Shown here one piece after another: positions 48,611 to 62,159 of a stretch of DNA of 64,000 bases. Made by a program: the position numbers and the translations under genes. This DNA is from Garcia nutans (Eukaryota; Streptophyta; Magnoliopsida; Malpighiales; Euphorbiaceae), in contig CANTUV010000010.1 of NCBI GenBank assembly GCA_947685225.1, positions 5,394,001 to 5,458,000 of the forward strand, given 5' to 3'. The notes under the pieces were generated by a model, which was not told the DNA's origin, ran no database searches, and saw only the letters and a program-made list of their open reading frames with translations. The first letter of the stretch is position 1; every line of letters starts with the position of its first letter.

Positions 48611-49826
48611 ATTATGTTTTTAAAGAAAAATTACAAATATCTGATTTTGTTTTTTCAATGTTCTGTTATTGATCTCTTTTTATTTGACTGTATTCTTAAT
48701 TTTGATTGATTGATCTAACTTTTTATTTATTTTTTTATTTTTGTAATGTAGGATGAAGAAGAAGAATGAGGAAGATAAAGAAATAAAGTTTTGTTAACGG
48801 CATCGTTAATTTTACCATATTTTTATAATTTGGTGTCTTATTTTTATAGATATATAATATTTTTTGAAGAGTTTCGTATTTTTATAAATTTTTTATTTTT
48901 TTAATTATTTATATAATAATTCCTTAATTTTATCCGTCGGAAGCAAAGTATCCAATTACAATAACCTAATTAATATATATATTAAAAAATTTTAGTTTTT
49001 TGAAAAAAAAAATTAATCTTTGTCATCAAAATACTTACTTTGAGAAATATAAATATAATATATTAAAAATATACATACAAATATTTTTAATTAAATTAAA
49101 AAACTTAAAAACCCACTTAAAAAGAAATGAATAGAAAAAAAATCCAAACAGGTTAATCCTGGTTTTCCAGACGTGAATAGTAATCCACCACTTCAAAATT
49201 TGGAGCAACCGTAATTGAATAATCAAATTGAATCAACAGGCTATAAAAAGGAAAAGACATGACTGCCTCAGAATTAGCTCAGAATAAAAAGAAAAAGGCA
49301 AAAGTTTTAATTGAAAATCAAAATGCTTTTTTACGGCTTAATATAATCTATTTACAACAACATGCCAAGAACTCCGATGTAATCATCATACAACACGACT
49401 CACGTCGTGCCACTTGGTGTCAATAGTGTCGCATGTATTTCAAGATCAAATCTGATATTTGTATTGTGACAATAACAGTAGGTTCCTATACAAGTTAGTT
49501 GTGCCTAATAAACCGAAAAGCAAAAAAATAAAAAAGGGGGAAAAATGAATCACCATAAATATCTGAAAAGCTTGCTGCCAAGAACAACCCCCTTTTACTG
49601 GCACCAGTAAATGCAAGAATTATCTCACTCTATACAGGAATAAGAATTGTCAGGCCCCCACCTCCCCATAATCCAACCTTCATGCAGTATTTCAGATTGC
49701 ACCAGCAAAGATTCCACCATAAACCAAATCAAGTTAAGATCAATAGCCAAAAAATCTCGCCTTAAATCACAGGTGGAAGCCCTTCGGGACCAAATGATGA
49801 TAGCAGTAGGTGGAAGGTGATGACGC
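48611..49826. other. AT-rich intergenic and TPS 3' UTR
   Basis: The last 400-500 bases should include the TPS 3' UTR. Nothing else is recognised. The region at 49370-49450 is less AT-biased but has no ORF. Confidence 0.45.
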
Positions 49827-52671
49827 TCAAATAGCACTCTCAAAAGAAACTAGGCTTTGTTCCATATACTTCGGCTTTGGGCATGATGAAGTTGCAAGGC
49901 CTTGAAGCAATTTCACAACATCGACCGCATCATCAAGATAATATTTTGCTTTGCTTGGCTTACGCCCAACAGTGCAGGCAAATATCTCTGGAGTTGCAGG
50001 CAAAGTTGGTCCAGAAACTGTGCTCAATATACTCTCAAACATGTCCTCATCTGATTTGTCATCGCCAATGCACAACACAAAATCAGGTGGATTCCCAAGA
50101 TTAACCATATTCAAAAGAACCTTTTCAGCAACAATTCCTTTGCTTATTCCCTACTCATTGAAAATATATAAATATAATAAGCAATAAGATACATTCTCCA
50201 GCAATAACATGCATACGCGTGTGAGCACAGCATGTGCTTGTGTGTGCAAAAGACGGGGAGAGGGGTAGGGTGAGGTGGGGCAGGGTGGGTAGGAGTAGTT
50301 GATGAAGCGAGCTGTACCTGTGGCTTAACTTCGACAATATGTTGGCCCCGCTTAACTACAGCTGGTTCATTTGCAAGGACATTTTCAAGATGATCCAACA
50401 ATTCTTTTGCTTGGCAGGATCCAAAGTCAGGGTCAGCATCTTGATGGTGCCATACTAAAGCACTATCCTTGAACTCTATGCTGGAGCCATCCGTTGCCTC
50501 TGTATATAGTCGCATTACAGGTTCCACAATCTGCTTCCAATCAAGATCATCAGCAATGGAATTGGTTTCCCACACAGAAGTTTTATTCCACCTGAAAAGA
50601 AACACAAAAAAAGGCATTGGCATCTGATAATTATTTCCATGGGATAATCTTGAAATATCCATGTTCAGACCATAGTTTACACATACCTCATGAAGTATCC
50701 ATGTTCAGCAGCTATCCCTAATGCCTCACATGGATCAAGCCACTCGCTCAATGAACTTCTTCCTCTACCACTAACAATAAACACAATGTTATTGGGATCA
50801 CTAGACAGCATTTTCAGAACAGAGATGACTTCATTGCTAGGGCTCTTAACAATAGAAGTTTGAGGAACAACAGTTCCATCATAGTCCAGGAATATTGCTC
50901 TTCTATTTGTCCTTTTATATGCTGAGACAATGTGATCAATGCACAACCTCCTAAAGCTAGGAGAAAGAGACACAACTCTGAATCCCAGGCCAAAACCAAT
51001 TCCCCAACACCTTTTATTATAATGATCTTGGCAAGCTCTCTCCAAATCCTGCATAAAGCTGCGTGCCCAATAAGCCACATCATGGCTACTAACATAACGG
51101 TAATGCTTCTCATGACGCAATTGCTTCTCTGACTCGCGCATGGTGATGGCCAAATTCAAGGCATCAGCCACAGCATCAACGTCCCATGGGTTTACCCTTA
51201 TTGCTCCACTTAAAGAAGGTGAGCAACCAATGAACTCTGACACAACAAGCATACTTGTGCGAGGAGAATCTGATCTTATGCCCACAGCTTTGTCCATATA
51301 TGGAGTACCCTGCCTGCAAACAATATATTTGTAAGGAACCAAATTCATCCCATCCCTCACAGCATTCACTATGCAACATTCTGCTAAAGCATAATAAGCA
51401 GTCTTCTCAAAACGAGGAACCGGACGATCAATCAGAATCACTGGTTGATATTCTGGTGAACCATATACTTCATGGATCCTTCTAGCAGTTAAATATGTCT
51501 CCCTTTTTGCTTCTTGAACATCCTTCCCCAATCCCCTGGCAGGATTCACAATCTGAACCAGGACCACTTTTCCCTGCAAGTCTGGGTGCTGCCGCAAGAG
51601 TTGTTCCATAGCCAATAATTTCAGACTGATGCCTTTGAATATGTCCATGTCATCAATACCAAGAATCACTTTTCTCCCGCTGAATTGTTCTTGAATTTCC
51701 TTGACTTTAGCAGATGTAGAGGGTAAATTCATCACTGATTCAAGCCGGCCCATGTGTATACCTACAGGCAATATCTTGATGTACACTGTACGGCCAAAGT
51801 AATCAAGTCCAATGTGTCCCCTTTTAGATTCATAGTCCAAGCCAAGCATTCTACTGCAACATGAGAGAAAGTGTCGTGCATAATCAAATGTATGAAATCC
51901 AATTAGATCACAATTCAGAAGGCCCCTCAGAATTTCATCTCGTACTGGCAAAGTTCGGTATATTTCTGATGATGGAAATGGACTGTGGAGGAAGAACCCC
52001 AGTTTGACTCGATTGTAGCCTTTCCTTAGAAAGGTTGGCAGAAGCATTAAGTGATAGTCATGAATCCAAACATAATCTTCCTCTGGACTGATAATCTCCA
52101 TGACCTTGTCAGCAAATATTTTATTCGCTGAAACATAAGCCTGCCAAAGAGTGCGGTCAAAGCGATCACCATGGTCTGGGCACATAGGTAGCATGTAGTG
52201 AAAAATAGGCCACAACTGCTGCTTACAGAACCCGAGATAAAACTTCTTCTGTAAGTCTTGGGGTAAAAATGTAGGAGCACAGTTGAAATCCTCCAGCAGT
52301 TTTTGGGAAACTTCTTCCTGCTCACTAGCATCTATATCAGCCTTCAGAGACCCAACATAAATAACCTCAGTTTCAGGAGAAAAACCATCCTTTAGTTGTA
52401 ACAAAAGTGAATCTTCATCAAAACTGAAGCACCATTTGGCTGTCGCCATGTCCTTTCTAGCATGTAAAGGTAACATATTCGCCACTATAATTTTTCTCTC
52501 GCGACAAATAGATGAAGTGACAGAATCCCCATCATTACTGGCAAAACCATCCACATCAGAGATAATTCCAGGAACAGTCATCACTCTAGGAAGAGACCTT
52601 GAAGTCTGAGGAATATCCAACAGGTTCCCAGAGGCCAAGTCTAAGAAATTCATATACGATCTTGAAACCAT
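49827..52671 (-). CDS. Class II trehalose-6-phosphate synthase (TPS9/TPS10-like)
   Basis: Predicted 860-residue cytosolic two-domain protein. Exons in gene order: 52671-50687, 50591-50318, 50150-49827; GT-AG introns, 2583 nt. The start is the ATG giving MVSRSYMNFLDLASGN, a hallmark of the class; an in-frame GTG just upstream is not used. An N-terminal glycosyltransferase-20 (TPS) domain at about 55-540 includes WIHDYHLMLLPTFLRK, GFFLHSPFPSSEIYRTLPVR and VRDGMNLVPYKYIVCRQG. A C-terminal phosphatase-like (TPP/HAD) domain at about 590-840 includes FLDYDGT, VSGRGR and GDDKSDEDMF. Class II members (TPS5-11) generally lack TPS activity and act in sugar signalling with SnRK1; two substitutions at synthase active-site positions agree. 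Closest to TPS9/10 by memory; orthologue uncertain. Confidence 0.96.
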
Positions 52672-52730
52672 CACACATCAAGGATAGCAAACTTCCAACA
52701 AAAAATAGTTCAAGCCCAGAACCCAGAGAC

Positions 52731-54487
52731 CTACAAAAAAATAAAAAAAAAACGATCTTCATTTCAGAATAAAGTATATGCCATTGTACATACGTTTCAC
52801 AACATTAAGTATAAAATGGCTCATAGAAGTCTCCAATTTAATTGCTTGGACAAAGTCACATTATACAACACCCATGTTGGGTAGTCCAAACAAGCCAAGA
52901 AATGCATCAATCCACTAGCATGTTTCAGAGATCATCCTTAAAAGAAGAAGAAAATAAATGGCTCATCCGCAATTAATGCTAAAATAGTCCATTAACAAGT
53001 AGTTAAATTAATTAATTAGTTCAATAAATGCATTCTGAATTTAACAAAATGGTATTAAATAATATATTTTAACTACAACATCTATATAAATACACACAGA
53101 GAGAGACGCATGTATGATCTTAAAACGTTTTATCACATTGTTAAAACTCAACTAACTAAACCTTAATCCCAATTTATTTAGGCTCGGCTACATGAATTCT
53201 CTTTATCACATTATTAAATAATAAAAAATTAGAATTTAGAATATATAATTATAAATTAACAAAGTCCAAAATAAACAAGCATCTATGCTTATACACATTC
53301 ATATAAATGAGAAAAAAAAAGAGATAATTATATCAAATAAATAATTATAAATGTCTATTTATCATTTATTGCTATTTCAAAATTTATTTTATCGTAAAAT
53401 ATTTAGAGAGTATGTGTGTGCATGTACATATAATTTTATATTGAGATAATAATTTAAATGTAAATTAAGGGCAAAATATTATAAAAAAATAATAAATTTA
53501 ATATAATTTTGTTAATTGGATAATTTAATAATGGAATGAAGAATATGCCTAAAACAATGCCTCTAGTCGTTCATGCTGAATCATTCGCTTTTATTCATTA
53601 CAATTGTCAACAGCAACTAGCTATAAAAGCTAGAAAAGGTAAACAAATGAGAAAACAACCACCTTAACAAATATATAAAAAGAATTAGGGGAACAACACC
53701 TTAAAATTAAGTTCAATAATATAAGGCGCCCCAAATCCAGTAATTTCACATCTCAAGTTTCCGCTTCCATTTTCATATTTTTTTTTTTCATTTCTTCCAC
53801 ATTAGATTCAAAGTTTACCGCTGCTAAACCATTATATGCAATTGGAGAAGTACAATTCAATTTTCATTTCGGAGATAAACGTATTAGCATATATCTAAGT
53901 GTAAATTTTATTTTAGTTTACATTTCAGAAGAAAAGGCTAAGGACTCAGAACTTTTTATTATCATTTTTCACAATACCGAAACTATATAACATTAAAAAG
54001 AAAGACCGTACTTGTATCAGATTTACAGCAAATACTCAACTTCAAACAGCGAAAAGCCAAAAAATCAAAAGAATCCAACAGCCAGAAAGCTATACACAAG
54101 CAGTTCAATTCACAACCAAGACCACGCAAAATAACTGAAGATTTCTAGATCTTAACTTATCAAAATATAATGGAAATTCAAAGATCTCACGTACACATAA
54201 ACTAAAAGCCTAGAACAACATTTAAATCAATATCAGATCAAGCAATCAACCATTTTATCCGTTTGGTAGCGGAAAAAAGAAAAGGCTTAAAAATAATTCA
54301 AATAAATAAACAAAAATTCTCTCTCTCTCTCCCCCCCCTCAGCCTCTTTATCTCTACATCCTCCTCCACATTTTCACGGTAACCAAACAGAAAATAAGCA
54401 GGAAAATTCGAGGAAACAGGAGTTGTACGTAAATAGAAGATCAAAGATGACAATAAGCTTCCGCGGCTAAAATGCAAAAAGACTTAC
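52731..54487 (-). other. Predicted 5' UTR intron of the TPS gene
   Basis: On the minus strand, a donor AAG|GTAAGTC lies at 54488/54487 and an acceptor TTTTTTTGTAG|GTCTC at 52731/52730, 59 bases before the start codon. Class II TPS genes often carry a leader intron. It contains an RTE tail near 53150, an AG microsatellite near 53098-53105 and AT-rich filler. Transcript evidence is needed for certainty. Confidence 0.6.
53148..53205 (-). mobile_element. RTE LINE 3' tail inside the TPS leader intron
   Basis: The minus strand reads TGTAGCCGAGCCTAAATAAA, then TTGGGATTAAGGTTTAG and a TTAGTTGAGTTTT tail, the same 3' end as the RTE copy at 16235-16505. It is sense to the host gene. Confidence 0.75.
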
Positions 54488-54690
54488 CTTGCAGTTAATA
54501 TATAATCCAGTGAACGGAAACGTGTAGTTAGGTGAGAATCCGATGACTTCGGCTTATATGATAATAATAATATAAATAAAAAGATGGCTATAGGGATAAG
54601 GAAATGGAAGCTATGTCTGATTTTGAATAGAGAAAAAGAGAGAGAAATGAAATGGAGAAAGGAAAGATGAAATGGTAAGAAAAGGAGATG

Positions 54691-54699
54691 TATATATAT
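54691..54699 (-). promoter_or_regulatory. Candidate TATA box of the TPS gene
   Basis: A TATATATAT block upstream of the predicted leader exon (minus strand), with a CT-rich leader after it (plus-strand GA-rich 54610-54670). Confidence 0.4.
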
Positions 54700-54779
54700 G
54701 AGACGTATTAGTATTGGATAGAGATAGAATCCACCCAACTACATCTATCAACTATCAACTCCGGTTAGACTTTAACTCT

Positions 54780-55089
54780 GGTTTTCGTTTTGGATCACGT
54801 TTCCGGTTTTCAACTCCCTTGTCCATTTACTAAACTGACCTTTACTCTCTTTTTACTTTTTATTTGTTTTAGACTTTTAATTTTTTTTTTCTTTTTCTTA
54901 GTTCTTAAATAGGCACCGACTTAATTTCAAAAAAAATAGGCACAGACTTCGACTCTTTTATTATCCTAAAAAATTACAACAATAATAAAATCTTAATTTT
55001 AAATTAATTAACACGGATTATATAAAATTTTTTTTATTCTATTTAATTTAATGCTATTTTCTCTGTTAAATATAGAATAAAAATTTTAT
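54780..55089. other. Intergenic, AT-rich
   Basis: It probably contains upstream promoter sequence of TPS. No motif or repeat is recognised. Confidence 0.35.
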
Positions 55090-56700
55090 TTGTAGACTAT
55101 TTATTTTCAAGTCACTTTATATCTTCTTACCTCTTTTAGCTAATTTTACTACAATTTTAATTTGTTCATTTTTTAATTGGCGCATCACTAAATTTACGTT
55201 TCACATCCTCAAATAATTTCAATCTATATTCTATTATCTTATCATCGATAGGTATTATTCCTATTTTTTCTCTAATATGCTCATTACGAATTATATCTTT
55301 TCTAGTATGTTCACACATTCATCTTAAAATTTTTATTTTCGCAATATGTATTTTATTCATATGTTGTCTTTTCACTGTCCAACATTCACTGATGTACATC
55401 ATCGCATACCGTATTGTAGTGTGGTAGAATTTTTCTTTCAATTTAACTGGCATATTTCAATCACACAATACTCCTATAGAACTCATCTATTTTATCTCAC
55501 CAGCTTTAATTATATAACTTACATCTTCTTCGTAATCTTCGTTATCTTGAATAATATAGACATGATACTTAAAATGAGTACTATGAGGTATTATCATTCA
55601 GTCTAAAACAACTTCACCTTCTTCTCTAGTTACATTATTAAATCTATGGTGCATATACTCAGTTTTAGTTCTATTAAGCTTAAAGCCTTTGGATTTCAGC
55701 GTACTTCTCCATAACTCTAACTTTTTACTTTCTCATGCTTAAGTCTCATCTATCAACATAATATCATCTACAAATATTATACACTAAGAGATATCATCCT
55801 ATATATGTCTTATTATTTCATCCATGATCAAAACAAAGAGATAAGCGCTTAAAGTTAAACCTTAATGTAACTCAATAAAAATAAAAAAAAGAATTCTAGT
55901 ATTCTCTCTGACAGTGCGGACACTGGTGATAACTTCATCATATATATTTTTCAAGACTTGGATATATCTAATAGACACTTTCTTACGCTCTAGGATTCAC
56001 CATAAAATTTATCTATAAACTTTATCATAAATCTTTTCAAGTCAATGAAAACCATATATAAATCTTTCTTCATCTCTTTATATTTTTCCATCAAGTTTCT
56101 AATAATAAAAATGGCTTATATAATTAATCCACTAGGCATAAAATCAACATGATTTGGGGAGATACACGTGTTTAAACGTAAACGATATTTCACCACTCTC
56201 TCCCACAGTTTTATGGTGTGACTCATAAGCTTTATACCTCAATTGTTTGAACAATTTTAAATATCTTTTTATTCTTAAAAATATGTATCAGACTGTTTTA
56301 TCTTCAGTTATCTGACATTTTCTTTATATTTATGATATTATTAAACAAAGATGTCAACCACATAACTTCTACATCTTCCATATATTTTCACACTTCAATG
56401 GGTATTTCATCCGATTCACAAGCTTTACCAATTATTATCCTCTTCAAGACTTTCTTTATCCAAACCCTTTTTATTATTACTATGGTTACCATTAGAAAGA
56501 TCCTGAAAATAACTTCTCTATTTCTCATTGATATTCTCTTATTGAACCATAACTTTATTCTCTCCGTCTTTGAAACACTTATATTAATTTATATCTCGAT
56601 ATTTTTTTTCTTATTTTAGCTAATTTATAAATAGATTTTTTCACATTGCTTGTTACAAGTTTCTCATACACTCTTCAAAAAAATTAAAAAAAATAAAGTT
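55090..56700 (-). mobile_element. Decayed RTE-clade LINE, reverse-transcriptase region
   Basis: Read on the minus strand from 56700 down, the order of the RTE reverse transcriptase is visible despite many stops: IFKNKKIFKIVQ near 56270, GFH-LEKIYDKV near 56040-56005, KVSIRYIQVLKNIYDEVITS near 55980-55920, LTLSAYLFVLIMDEIIRHI near 55860-55800, and the catalytic-type FVDDIMLIDE near 55770-55745; LKSKGFKLNRTKTEYMHHRF follows near 55690. Sequence to about 55090 matches the region after RT (DECVNILEKI). The bias toward A/T at former C/G sites fits methylation decay. Confidence 0.85.
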
Positions 56701-58394
56701 TGGTATATCTTTTCTCCTCCTAATTTGAGAGTAGGACTAACTTCAGTTAATTGACATATGATAAATATTTTTTTTTTATTTTTTTTCATATATTATTTAT
56801 TTTTTTAGTTACTTTTTTAATATTTATGTATTTTTATTTATAGTTTATTACTAAAATAATTTTTAAATTAATATAAATTTAAAATTTAGTAATTATTTTT
56901 ATTTTTAAAATAAAATTAAATAAATTTAAATTCTTATTATAAAATTTTATTATTTTTTATTCAAAAATTATATGTCCTTTTTAAATAGAGGGTTATCATT
57001 TTTTATTAAAAATTATTTTCTATTTTTTTTTCAGTAAAGGTGTTTTTGTATGGATGTGATTAAAATTTTTTCTACATATAATAAATTGAATGAATATTCC
57101 ACTTAAATTTAAGTTGTCCTAACATATTATTATTAATAATTATTTTCATCATCAAAAAGTTTAGGGATATTCATCGGTTATATATTTTCTGTGTATCTTA
57201 AAGCATGTACTATATATGTATTTTTTAAATTTATTAATAAAAATTAGCTTGCATTAAAAAATAAGAATTAATTTCTCTATAGTTGATTTAATTGGTTTTT
57301 TATAACCATTTTTTATCTTTTTTTTTCAATATGATTAAAATTTTGTTTGAAAAAAATATGTCCACTTGATCGGTTATGATCACTAGTTCAACATGCCGCC
57401 TTTGACAAGGCAAATTGGCGGACTTCGGTTGGAAAATAAAGGATATATAGATTGGTTTATAGAAATGATAAATATAAGTAAATAAAAATATGAGTTACAT
57501 ATGTGTTACAGCATATGGGATAAATTATACAATTTTTATTTACAACTTAATTAAATTTTAGTATAGATTATTTATTATTATAAAATAAAAATTAAATAAA
57601 TAAATTTGATGTCATACTATAAAAAATAATCAAATTAAATCAATTTACGGCTAAATAGAAAAAAATATATAAAACATATAATAAAAATGACATTTATAAG
57701 CATTTATATGGTAATTTAAGATGCATACACATAAGTGTATATAAATATATAGCAGATAAATGATGAAATATTTTTCCTAATATAGAATTTGAAACCAAAA
57801 GTTAAAAATCTTAAATAGAATTAAATTTAGAGGAACACTAAGAAAATGATATCAAAAGTGAAGTTCACCTACCATATTGGATTGGGACTATAACTTAAGT
57901 TTGTTAGTGGGTCTTCGGTCACTCATTGACACTGGAGGAGAGCAATGTCATTTGAAACATTACGAGTTACAACTAATCAATTGCCAATTTTCGGTCATTT
58001 TCTTGGCAACAGCAGCGGAAAATTAGCAATAACTCGCCGAATGTGGGACTGGGACCCCAATTATCCTATTCTTATTATTTTTCTTCAAAAAAAAAAAAAA
58101 AAAAAAACCAACACTCAATTCTAAGGTCAAGATATATAGGCTATTATTTATAAACAGAAATCACGTGGGAAATTATTTATTTATAAAATAATAAAATAAT
58201 AATAATATAAAAGGAGAGGATAAGGGGTAGTTTGAGTGTTGTATTAAGATAATTTGAAGTGTTAAATAAATAACAATATCCTTCCTCCACTAACCCACGA
58301 ATTATCTTTTTCTTAATTAATTGGGAATGCCTTCCATTCATTTCTTTATTTATAGCTTAATAGACAGAGTTAGGTCAAATGTAGAGTTATTTAC
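56701..58394. other. Intergenic, AT-rich
   Basis: Long A/T runs, including about 20 A near 58087-58106. A less AT-biased patch at 57385-57440 and another at 57900-58060 are not assigned. No gene is supported. Confidence 0.4.
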
Positions 58395-59065
58395 GAGGGT
58401 GTTTCTCAAAACTGAAACTTTTTAACTTATTGTGAACAAGTGATTTTTAGATTATAATCAGATTAAAAATAAGCAGTTAAGTGTTTCTGTGAACTAGTTA
58501 ATAATCCGCTAATAATCAGTTTATAATAGTTAAGTGTTTCTGTAAAATCAGCTTATAATCAGTTTTTAATTGCAGAAACTGTCAAAATAACCAAACTGTC
58601 CCTGAGTTTATTTATTGTATAAAAATAATTTTTTAAATACCAATTTAAAATTTATTTTGCAATAATAATAATAAATTTTATTTAATAATAATAATAATAA
58701 TATTTGTGTTATTAATAAATTATACAAATAAAAAAACTACTATGTAAATATTACCAAATTAATTAGAATCCTCAAAATATTTTTAAGAGAGAAGAAGAAA
58801 GGTAAAAGAATTTTGATGGGAACTAAAGTGTATAGGGTGGGCAAATTTAAAATATTGAAGATTAGGTAGGGATAGTATGGTCTTTTACTTGGTCAAAACT
58901 GCTTAAAAAATAAGTGCTTAAAAAAAAGTAGCAAAACCCAACTTTTAAAAAACTAATTAAAATCATATTATAATCTACTATTTAAGTTTTCAGAAACACT
59001 TAAATAAACAACTTATAATCTAAAAACTGCTTATATTCAGCCTTCCAAATCATATTTTTGAATGC
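58395..59065. mobile_element. MITE-like inverted-repeat element
   Basis: The left part reads GATTTTTAGATTATAATCAG followed by AAGTGTTTCTGTGAA. The right part, on the opposite strand, reads AGTTTTTAGATTATAAGTTG followed by AAGTGTTTCTGAAAA. These form long imperfect inverted terminal regions around a core that has no ORF. Ends (GGTGTTTCTC... and ...CCAAATCATA) are approximate and no target duplication was found. Confidence 0.55.
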
Positions 59066-62000
59066 AAATCCAACCTAGACCTACCGCTACTTGTTTCTCA
59101 TTTAATTTTTTAACCTTTACTTAAATTAATCCACCAATTATCATCTCGTTGTTGGTAATTAATTAATTAATTAAGTATCGTTTTATAGCCCTCCAGAATC
59201 TTTTATCCTTCTTTTTTATTATTTTCACTTCACAATAATTTTAAAAAAAATAAGAAGAAAAGTTTGCCAAATTATTAATTGTATGATTAATTGGTTACTT
59301 TTTTTACTATTTCATATTATATATATTATTTGACTAATTTAGATTCGAGCATTATTAGACTTTGAAAAATGCAGCTCTGTCAATGAATATTTTTTTTTAC
59401 AATACTCAAATTCGAACAGAAAAATTTCTTATTATTTGTGCAAATCCATATTAATTAATTGATTATCTTTTAATTAGTTTGTTCTCTATATTTCCTCTTT
59501 TAAATAATAGTAATAAGATATTATTTACGGTGGAGGAAAACGTGATTCTAAATTATATTATTTTTCCACCTAAACTGAATAGAATTATAAGAACACTATT
59601 GTTGGTTGTCTAGTTGCTAGACATATATCCATTTTCCATATTAAGATTTTATTTTTGAGTAATCGTATAAAAAATATTCGTTATTATATTATAATTTAAG
59701 CTTCTAATGTTTTTTAAAAAAACGGAATATATTTTATTTGTAAAATTTTTAATTTCTTTTAATATATAATCACATTAATGTTTGATAAATAAAATTTTTT
59801 AAATTTTATATAAAAAATAAAATATTTATGTTTATCGAATAATAATATTATTATTATAGCTTGTTTAATTGATAGTAACCAACTAAAATTCAATAACTGA
59901 TAACAAGAAGACGCATTGAGAAGGAAGGCACAAACCGATTTGGTCAACATAGACGCAAATTTTATTTTCACAGCAACTAATAAAAAATAATAATATTACG
60001 AAGCGAAATTCTGAAGGAGCAAAAATGGAATATACCGTGATTGGCCAATAACGTGAAAGTCAGCTAGAGTGTAAAAGCAGTCTATAGATATACAAATATA
60101 TAGTCCAGGTCCATCGTGCCCAAATATTATCATAATTGGTTGTTGCATAAATATTTTTATATTGTACATATATTCATATTATATCACAATAACTAATTAA
60201 TTAATTAATTGTCAGAAACTTGGGAGAAGCGGATGATGGTATGAGCTGTGTGCTAATAAATGACAGCTTGGCAAGGGCAGGGTAAAGGCAGGAGTAAGGT
60301 AAGGGTAAAGGCAGGAGTAAGGTAAGGGTTAGCATCTTCCTAATAAAAAATAATTTAAATATAAAAAAATTAAATCGATAAAAATAAAAAATAAAAAATA
60401 AAAAAAATCAATATTATCATTTAACAATAATTTAAATATAATTTTAAACATTTTCACTCCCATTAAAAAACTAATTATAATTATCAATTTATTTTTAATT
60501 AATAGTCTATTTCTAATATTTATATTATATTAAAATTCTTACTCATTAATAATAATATTAAATATAAATAATAAATAATAATAAATTTTTATTTTAATAT
60601 TATTAAATATTAAATATTTTAAAACAGAATTAAAATTTTAAAATAATATGTAAATTGAGTAAATGAGTATATATGCATCATATCTGTGTTTTTTTTTTTT
60701 TTCATTTTTAATTAAGAGCTTGTATGTTTTCAATTGTATGGAGTGAATATTTGATGTTTAAAAATAACAGCCTTATTAATTATTTAATTTTATACTATTC
60801 TATCATATTTAAATTTTCATCTTCAACTTATAAATACTTATTATAAAAAATATTAAATTCTTTTAATATAATACTCTCTCCATCCTATTAAATTATTATA
60901 TTCAGCTCATACACACCTATTAAAAAAATATTAAATTATCTAAATATTATATTAAATTATTTAAATATACTAAAATACTCTCTATTAATATACTATATTC
61001 TCACTTTATTAATTATATCATTAATAATAAAAGTATAGTTAAAATTTTTTTTAATTATATAAGTAATAATTTAAAATGGATAATTTTTTTTATAAAATGA
61101 CATTTTTAATGAGACAGAATATAAAATTATTTTAAATATATTAAAATATCATTCATTAACCCATTAATATTTAAAAATATTATATTTTAATTTATTAATT
61201 AACTCATTAATAATAATAATAAAATTAAAAAAAAGCTATTTTATTTTTATTAATTTTATAATGTGATAATATTAATGGAATAATTTCTTTTTTATAAAAA
61301 TAATAATTTAAATAGGTTGAAAATAGTAATTAAATCTCATAAAAAAAAGTTACTAATTTCTCTAATTATTTTAAAAACATGTTTGACTTGTAATTGATGT
61401 CATAAATAAAAGATTATGTGATAAGTAATATTTATGAAATAATTTAACAACTGTAATTAAAATAACAAACATTTAATATCTTTGATAAGGGGCAGAGTTA
61501 CCTTGTGCTCGTTTCACTTAAATTTTCAAATCATTAATTTACATTTTAATTATATATTATATAATAAATTTATTGAAAATTTTAAATTACAATTTTTCTA
61601 AAATTATTAAAACATCAAATGATTCAATTCAAATATTTATAATTTTTTAAAATATATATGTTTAAATCATACTCCCATTAAAAATATCGTATTCATTAAA
61701 TTATTAATATATCATTTATTTTTATTTGATTTAAAATTTTAATAGTAAAATCTTAAATTTTTATAAACTCTTAAAAAATACATGTATTTTATATTTTATT
61801 CTTATGTGAATTTATATTATAATCTCATCTGTATTGTTAATATACTTTATAATTTTACTTGATTAAAAATATATTTACTTAAGTGAGGCAATAAAATTTT
61901 TTTAAAAATACTTTAAATAAAACTATATTTGTAAAATTATTATCTTTACTTTTTAATCAATTCCTTAATCAAAGGAAGAAAACTAATAAATATCTTTTAA

Positions 62001-62159
62001 ATAAAAATATCATACTATGCATTAAATAAATTAATATGAAAATTATTTGATTCATAAATTTTAAAAAATATATTTATAAATAAATTGTTATTATTATTAT
62101 TTTGCATAAAAGATATTTCATAAAATTTAAAAATAGTTATCATAAGATCATCATTATAC
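59066..62159. other. Intergenic, extremely AT-rich
   Basis: No credible ORF. It contains (AATT)n-like runs at about 59158-59174 and 60195-60210, and a 23-bp duplication at 60280-60325. Confidence 0.45.
60280..60325. repeat. 23-bp tandem duplication
   Basis: The unit GGGTAAAGGCAGGAGTAAGG + TAA occurs twice without mismatch, then GGGTT. It is a G-rich island in very AT-rich DNA. Confidence 0.9.

Noticed and set aside
50814..51485. Several ORFs opposite or beside the TPS coding exon
   Set aside because: All lie inside the strongly supported TPS exon 1 in other frames.
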